A DNA stretch of 64,000 nucleotides from Alkalihalobacillus sp. LMS6 (GTDB lineage: Bacteria > Bacillota > Bacilli > Bacillales > Bacillaceae_D). Shown here piece after piece: positions 60,184 to 64,000 of this stretch; the first letter of the stretch is position 1; each line of letters opens with the position of its first letter. The notes beneath the pieces are model-generated. The model did not search any database and had not been told where the DNA came from. It saw only the letters and a program-made list of their open reading frames with translations. A program made the position numbers and the translations under genes. The DNA lies in contig NZ_CP093302.1 of assembly GCF_024362765.1 (NCBI RefSeq), positions 2,479,564 to 2,543,563 on the forward strand, written 5' to 3'.

Positions 60184-60602
60184 TAGCCAATCGCCTCCTT
60201 GACCGCATTCGCGATGTCTTTCATATAACGCGCTCGCTCGCCCTCTAGTGGTCGGCTTAGATACTTCGAACCCACGCTGTACCCACGATAGGAGCCCGGC
60301 GATGATACTTGTCCGTCGCCCATATATTCATGCGTCCAAAGAGCGTAATTAAATCGTCCATACCCGGCGCTATTTTCCGTCGCAGAAAATGATATCGTAC
60401 CTTCCAACGCACCGCTCATACTCCGCACACTCTTCGCCACTTGCCGTCTAAGCATTCCGGAATCTACAGGCGCTATATTCTGCGAGATTAGCGCGAGGTC
60501 ATCGATCGAGTCCGACATCTTACTTTGCGCGGCACGTTGTCCGGCGGCAACCGAGCGGTCGAGATTAGCGAGGAATTGCGAGCCGTCAAATTCGAAACTC
60601 AT
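60183..60602 (-). CDS. HK97 gp10-like head-tail protein
   Basis: 139 aa, basic. MSFEFDGSQFLANLDRSV and IAPVDSGMLRRQVAKS, YALWTHEYMGDG are typical of the HK97 gp10 family. It takes part in head-tail joining. Overlaps the upstream gene by 4 nt and the downstream one at the stop/start. Confidence 0.8.
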   Translation of the reverse strand: MSFEFDGSQFLANLDRSVAAGQRAAQSKMSDSIDDLALISQNIAPVDSGMLRRQVAKSVRSMSGALEGTISFSATENSAGYGRFNYALWTHEYMGDGQVSSPGSYRGYSVGSKYLSRPLEGERARYMKDIANAVKEAIG

Positions 60603-60931
60603 ACGAGCACCTCCGTTGATATCGGCTTTCCGTTAATCATCCGTTTCACGTTGATGCTCATCGGTTTACGCGTGATTTCGACTCCGAGCTCGTTTTTAAA
60701 CGTGACACTATCGGAGTAACGGATGTCCGCGAGCTTATCAAACAGTATCTTCGCCTCGGCGACGGTCGTCTCTGCGTTATTTAGTCCGCCGGTCTTCGAT
60801 ACCGTAAGCTTCGAGCCTTCGTCCACCCGGCAAGATAACGTAAAAGTTTCGGCAGGCCTCGGATTACCCCAGTCGTCTACGCCACCAGCGCGGTTTATCG
60901 TTACTTCATTTCGTAAAGGTACGATCGCCAC
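60599..60931 (-). CDS. Minor capsid 1-like head-tail stopper
   Basis: 110 aa, small beta-barrel-like, basic. Resembles Minor_capsid_1 proteins. GVDDWGNPRP with the following TFTLSCRVDEGSKL fits head closure (stopper) proteins. Placement between connector and gp10-like genes supports this. Confidence 0.7.
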   Translation of the reverse strand: MAIVPLRNEVTINRAGGVDDWGNPRPAETFTLSCRVDEGSKLTVSKTGGLNNAETTVAEAKILFDKLADIRYSDSVTFKNELGVEITRKPMSINVKRMINGKPISTEVLV

Positions 60932-60932
60932 G

Positions 60933-61382
60933 CTACAACACCGTCCATTTCACTTGCTTACCGCCTAGTTTCGGTAAGTCCGCATTCTCAGGGGATTCGT
61001 TAATTAGATCGTAAACTTCCTGACCGATGAACGATTTCATAGCCGCTCCGCCCGGCGTCTTAACGTTGTTCTCCTTAAAAGTAAAAGAGGCGACCCCTGT
61101 CACGGAGAAGCCTGCGATGCCGTGCTGTTGTAACCGGTTTGTATCGTTAAATACTACGGACAGTCCCGCGGCAAATTCGTAAACCGCTTCGTCCGGGATG
61201 ATGTACTTCCGCCAAATCCCCTCGCGCGTGCGATATTCTTTCTGAGCAAATTCGGTTCTGAGCGTGCGTTCCGCGACGTTTACAATCCGTTGTTTTTTCG
61301 TTTCGTCCGCTTCCGCCCAGTCCTCATTGTCGATAATATACGCGTTAATATAATCTTCCGCGCCTTGTAGAGTTACCGCCAT
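60933..61382 (-). CDS. Head-tail connector / adaptor protein
   Basis: 149 aa. Helical N-terminus (GAEDYINAYIIDNEDWAEADETKKQRIVNVAERTL) typical of gp6/gp15-like adaptors that dock on the portal, followed by a beta-rich part. First connector after the capsid genes. Confidence 0.72.
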   Translation of the reverse strand: MAVTLQGAEDYINAYIIDNEDWAEADETKKQRIVNVAERTLRTEFAQKEYRTREGIWRKYIIPDEAVYEFAAGLSVVFNDTNRLQQHGIAGFSVTGVASFTFKENNVKTPGGAAMKSFIGQEVYDLINESPENADLPKLGGKQVKWTVL

Positions 61383-61398
61383 TCAACCGCCTCCTTCG

Positions 61399-61626
61399 TT
61401 ATTTTGCGGAGGTCTTACGTTTAGCTGGCGCCTTTTTCGGGGCTGGCTTCGGTGGTTCCTCCGCGGGCTTGGTTTCCTCTAGTCGTTGTAGATACGAAGG
61501 AGTAAGCGCATCTAACTTCGCTATTTCCTCCGAATCCTTCGTTTCATACTCGCCGAAAAAGTTAAACTCGACTTGCTTTTTGTCTATTTTGACGGAATAA
61601 AAAGGATTTGCTTTATATTTTGCCAC
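61399..61626 (-). CDS. Small basic protein between head fibre and connector genes
   Basis: 75 aa, lysine- and proline-rich C-terminus (KPAPKKAPAKRK). Probably a head-associated accessory protein; no family recognised. Start overlaps the stop of the upstream gene by one nt. Confidence 0.6.
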   Translation of the reverse strand: MAKYKANPFYSVKIDKKQVEFNFFGEYETKDSEEIAKLDALTPSYLQRLEETKPAEEPPKPAPKKAPAKRKTSAK

Positions 61627-61892
61627 TAAGCGCCACCCTCACCTTTAAGCGCGTCAATCTCCGCCTGTAAAGCGTCGAGTGCATTTTGAAGACCGTTAAC
61701 GTTTGCGATGTCGTGTGTATGAGTAGCCGGAGGGAAAGTCGAAGGCTTGCCGGTTATGCCCGACCAAGATACCTCGATTTCTCCGCCGCCTGACGCCTCT
61801 TGTAACGCTTTTAATAGATCTCCTAACTTTAGATCGTTTGCCACCGGCATAGATAAGTTAATTCGTTGCGCGTCTTTTTCGGAAATCGGCAC
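61626..61892 (-). CDS. Head fibre-like protein
   Basis: 88 aa. Contains SWSGITGKPSTFPPATHTHDI, a motif recurrent in phage fibre/head-fibre shafts, with a coiled coil at the end (NVNGLQNALDALQAEIDAL). Probably a capsid decoration or fibre protein. RBS AAGGAGGA. Confidence 0.68.
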   Translation of the reverse strand: MPISEKDAQRINLSMPVANDLKLGDLLKALQEASGGGEIEVSWSGITGKPSTFPPATHTHDIANVNGLQNALDALQAEIDALKGEGGA

Positions 61893-61943
61893 AATATCGT
61901 CCTCCTTCGTTTTAAATCGTTAAGGGGCGCGAAGCCCCGTTTA

Positions 61944-63068
61944 TTAGCCTACGCTAGTTGAGATATTTTCGAGAATAGCAATCTTTTCTTTTGCGTTTTT
62001 AACTGTAACCCCATATTCACCACGGATTTGACGTGACACGTAGTCAGCACCTGGCAAAGTAGCATCCGTATCGTAGAGAGCACGGGTTTGTAGTGGGCTT
62101 AATGACAAGATAGAGCGGTCAAATAACGCAACTTTATTTTTAGGGAAGTTAGGGTCAACAATTACAGTCGCCTCATTTCCGCCTGTAATATCAGACACAA
62201 ACGTCGAGATGCGGTGTCCAGTCGCTTGGTCAGTACGCTCCGTACGAATAGAATCTCCTGCTAGTTTCGAGAATTGACGCGCGCCAGCCGTATTCGTAAG
62301 GATTGTATTCACATTTCCGCCGCGCTGGTAAACCTTCTCCATTAGATCGTTTACTTTTTTCGCGCTAATCTCTTCACCACCTAAATTCTCTTTAGCCGAA
62401 CCTTTTTTGTCCGCAAAATACAGAAGACCTCCCGTCATAGAAGGAACGCCGCGAGTTCCAGACAAACGACGACCATAAATTAACCAATCGTTCATTTCAC
62501 GCGAAAGTTCTTTCATACGCAACTCTACCTGATATTGCAATTCGTTTGTTACATTATGAGTATTAACAGCTTGTTGAGTATTAGCTACTGCTGCATATCT
62601 TTCGATAATTTGCGTGTAGTTGTAATCAGTGTATCGATCATGCGACTCATCCTGACCTGGACCAGCGCCTTGTAATTGAGGACGAGATACAATTCTAATT
62701 TCATCGCCTGCTACAAGAGCAGCGGATGGAGTGTCATCAAAACCACGTTCTACAGTGACAGAATCGCCGTTAACTGCGGTTACTTTCATATACTCTTCAC
62801 CAGCAACTAGTACTGCATTGACACGGAACTTCTCTCCGTCGGATTCAATAACGGATAAAACCGTTTCAGCATCATCTACGCTAGACGCGAGGTTAGCGCG
62901 GTTAGAGTTAAGGTTATCTGACATCCACTCGTATTTTGTTTGCGTTAAAGGCGCTCCGTTAATTCCTACCAAACCTAGAAGAGTAGGTGCGTCGTCGATA
63001 ATTAAAGAAATACCTTCTTCTAATGATCGTACCTGATCTTGAAAGTCGTATGTTTTTACCATTGCCAT
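61944..63068 (-). CDS. Major capsid protein (SU10/DUF5309-like)
   Basis: 374 aa. Resembles the SU10-type HK97-fold capsid family: TKYEWMSDNLNS, VERGFDDTPSAALVAGDEI and the C-terminal YDTDATLPGADYVSRQIRGEYGVTVKNAKEKIAIL. RBS GGGGGAAC. It directly follows the scaffold gene. Coded with less extreme GC than the connector genes. Confidence 0.88.
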   Translation of the reverse strand: MAMVKTYDFQDQVRSLEEGISLIIDDAPTLLGLVGINGAPLTQTKYEWMSDNLNSNRANLASSVDDAETVLSVIESDGEKFRVNAVLVAGEEYMKVTAVNGDSVTVERGFDDTPSAALVAGDEIRIVSRPQLQGAGPGQDESHDRYTDYNYTQIIERYAAVANTQQAVNTHNVTNELQYQVELRMKELSREMNDWLIYGRRLSGTRGVPSMTGGLLYFADKKGSAKENLGGEEISAKKVNDLMEKVYQRGGNVNTILTNTAGARQFSKLAGDSIRTERTDQATGHRISTFVSDITGGNEATVIVDPNFPKNKVALFDRSILSLSPLQTRALYDTDATLPGADYVSRQIRGEYGVTVKNAKEKIAILENISTSVG

Positions 63069-63071
63069 TTG

Positions 63072-63749
63072 TTAGTTCCCCCTAGTAAATTGTTTGATTT
63101 TATTACTTAACTCAATAACCTTGCTCATATTTTTACTTTTTTTAGCCTCGTCAAGTTGGGCTTCGAGCGTTTTTACTTCTGATGGCGCTCCGTGATTACT
63201 TGGTCCGCCAATTTGTTTTTGTTCGACTTTTGGTTGCGCAACTAGAAACGGTTTATTTTCAATCAGCGCGGATATTACCTCATCGATTCCCGCAACGCCT
63301 TCATCAGTCACTTGCACCGCGGATAAGTCTGCCAGTGCGTGCGCGTCATCGATATAAGAAATTCCGGCTGCTTGCGCCTTAGTGATGAACGCATTTTTAA
63401 CCTTCTCCTGCTCGACTTGCTTTTTAAAAGCTTCTAACTGTCCAGCAAGTTCCTCGCGCTCACTCTCGTATTTCTTCGCTAATTCTTCGGCTTTCTCTTT
63501 CTCGGACATCTCCGCAAGCCTTCGTTCTTCCGCCTGTTTCTCAAACTCGCTTGCCTTCGCCTTTACGTCGTCATAGTCTGCGTATTTTTTCTTTTCGCGT
63601 CCTAAGCGGTCTGCGATCATCGCGTTTACTTCTTCTTGTGTGAACGTTTTTGTTTCCGGCTTATTTTCCGGTTCCTCAACCGTAGTTTCATCGTTCACCT
63701 TCGCCTGTGCTTCTGTAGCTTCGATTTGTTCCGTCTCTTCTATTGCCAT
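63072..63749 (-). CDS. Phage scaffold protein (DUF4355)
   Basis: 225 aa, almost wholly helical and highly charged. TFTQEEVNAMIADRLGREKKKYADYDDVKAKA followed by a long coiled coil (about 60-125) is the DUF4355 scaffold pattern. Capsid assembly scaffold, 3 nt upstream of the capsid gene. Confidence 0.87.
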   Translation of the reverse strand: MAIEETEQIEATEAQAKVNDETTVEEPENKPETKTFTQEEVNAMIADRLGREKKKYADYDDVKAKASEFEKQAEERRLAEMSEKEKAEELAKKYESEREELAGQLEAFKKQVEQEKVKNAFITKAQAAGISYIDDAHALADLSAVQVTDEGVAGIDEVISALIENKPFLVAQPKVEQKQIGGPSNHGAPSEVKTLEAQLDEAKKSKNMSKVIELSNKIKQFTRGN

Positions 63750-63828
63750 GTCCTACCTCCCGCTTTAAGCCCGTCGGCTATTAAATAATTGCCCGTAGCT
63801 TTTTACGCCTTCAACGTTTGGGCATGTG

Positions 63829-64000
63829 TTAAATACTTAAAATCTCTCCGGTTGTCATGCTGCTAAAATCTTCGTCAATCATCGGATTACGTTCACCCGT
63901 CGCCAACGCCCGTTGCGCTAATTCATCCTTTGCGATCGCTTCTCCGCGTATTTCCTCAGGTAAGATGTCCGGATTACGGATAACGCTAAACGTGTGACGG
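63829..64000 (-). CDS. C-terminal fragment of a portal or minor head protein
   Basis: 57 codons, cut by the right edge: ...HTFSVIRNPDILPEEIRGEAIAKDELAQRAL...EILSI-stop. No start is in view. Position just before the scaffold gene fits the end of the portal or the minor head (gp7-like) protein. The ending cannot tell them apart. Confidence 0.6.
   Translation of the reverse strand, partial: RHTFSVIRNPDILPEEIRGEAIAKDELAQRALATGERNPMIDEDFSSMTTGEILSI

Overview
The window is a Gram-positive, endospore-forming Bacillaceae chromosome. About 44 kb are conserved core genes, followed by about 20 kb of the left part of a siphophage-type prophage that runs off the right edge. Gene order (mre - radC - maf - spoIIB - comC - folC - valS - ysxE - spoVID - hemL/B/D/C/A - engB - lonA - lonB - clpX - tig - ysoA - leu/ilv) is close to the Bacillus subtilis arrangement. 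An alkaliphilic or Shouchella/Alkalihalobacillus-like relative is possible, but the sequence does not settle the genus. There is no rRNA operon, intact tRNA, CRISPR array or IS element in view.

Chromosome, 1-41,400, nearly all on the minus strand (transcribed right to left). (1) Cell shape: mreB-mreC-mreD (mreD cut by the edge), radC, maf. (2) An S9 prolyl-oligopeptidase-type peptidase, sporulation gene spoIIB, prepilin peptidase comC, folC and valS; valS has a Val T-box leader and a good sigma-A promoter. (3) A small plus-strand proline-rich membrane protein and a multi-TM protein. (4) Spore-coat genes: ysxE, a second CotS/YutH-like gene, spoVID. (5) Tetrapyrrole genes hemL-hemB-hemD-hemC. 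hemA is apparently a separate unit with its own terminator, and hemX is absent from its usual place. (6) Proteostasis genes engB, lonA, lonB, clpX, tig, ysoA. (7) Branched-chain amino-acid genes ilvD and ilvB-ilvN-ilvC-leuA-leuB-leuC-leuD. The second unit is controlled by a leucine (CUC) T-box whose promoter seems to sit in the last codons of ilvD.

Junction, 41,500-43,950, plus strand: a degenerate nuclease-like protein, a CatB-type O-acetyltransferase, a StrF-type glycosyltransferase and cyanase (cynS). The strong terminator at 43,895 is followed by the 3' end of a tRNA (probably Arg), which I read as attL of the prophage.

Prophage, 43,947 to beyond 64,000. At the left end a small HTH regulator diverges from a plus-strand module: a 2-TM protein, an FtsK/HerA-type ATPase, a replication-relaxation-family protein and a small basic protein. 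A strong terminator separates this from the minus-strand morphogenesis and lysis genes. In transcription order (right to left) these are: partial portal/minor head protein, DUF4355 scaffold, SU10/DUF5309-type capsid, head fibre-like protein, connector proteins, major tail protein, gpG/gpGT chaperones with a classical -1 slippery site (A AAA AAC), tape measure, Dit, beta-helix tail spike, a probable accessory ('moron') insertion, tail endopeptidase, XhlA-like protein, amidase endolysin with three CW_7 repeats, and SPP1-type holin.

The most striking element is in the tape-measure gene. It is split by a 1,065-nt insertion with the hallmarks of a group I intron carrying an HNH endonuclease gene. 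Precise removal (after a U, ending in G) restores a 1,018-codon frame, and a P1 helix with the U.G pair exactly at the predicted 5' splice site can be drawn.
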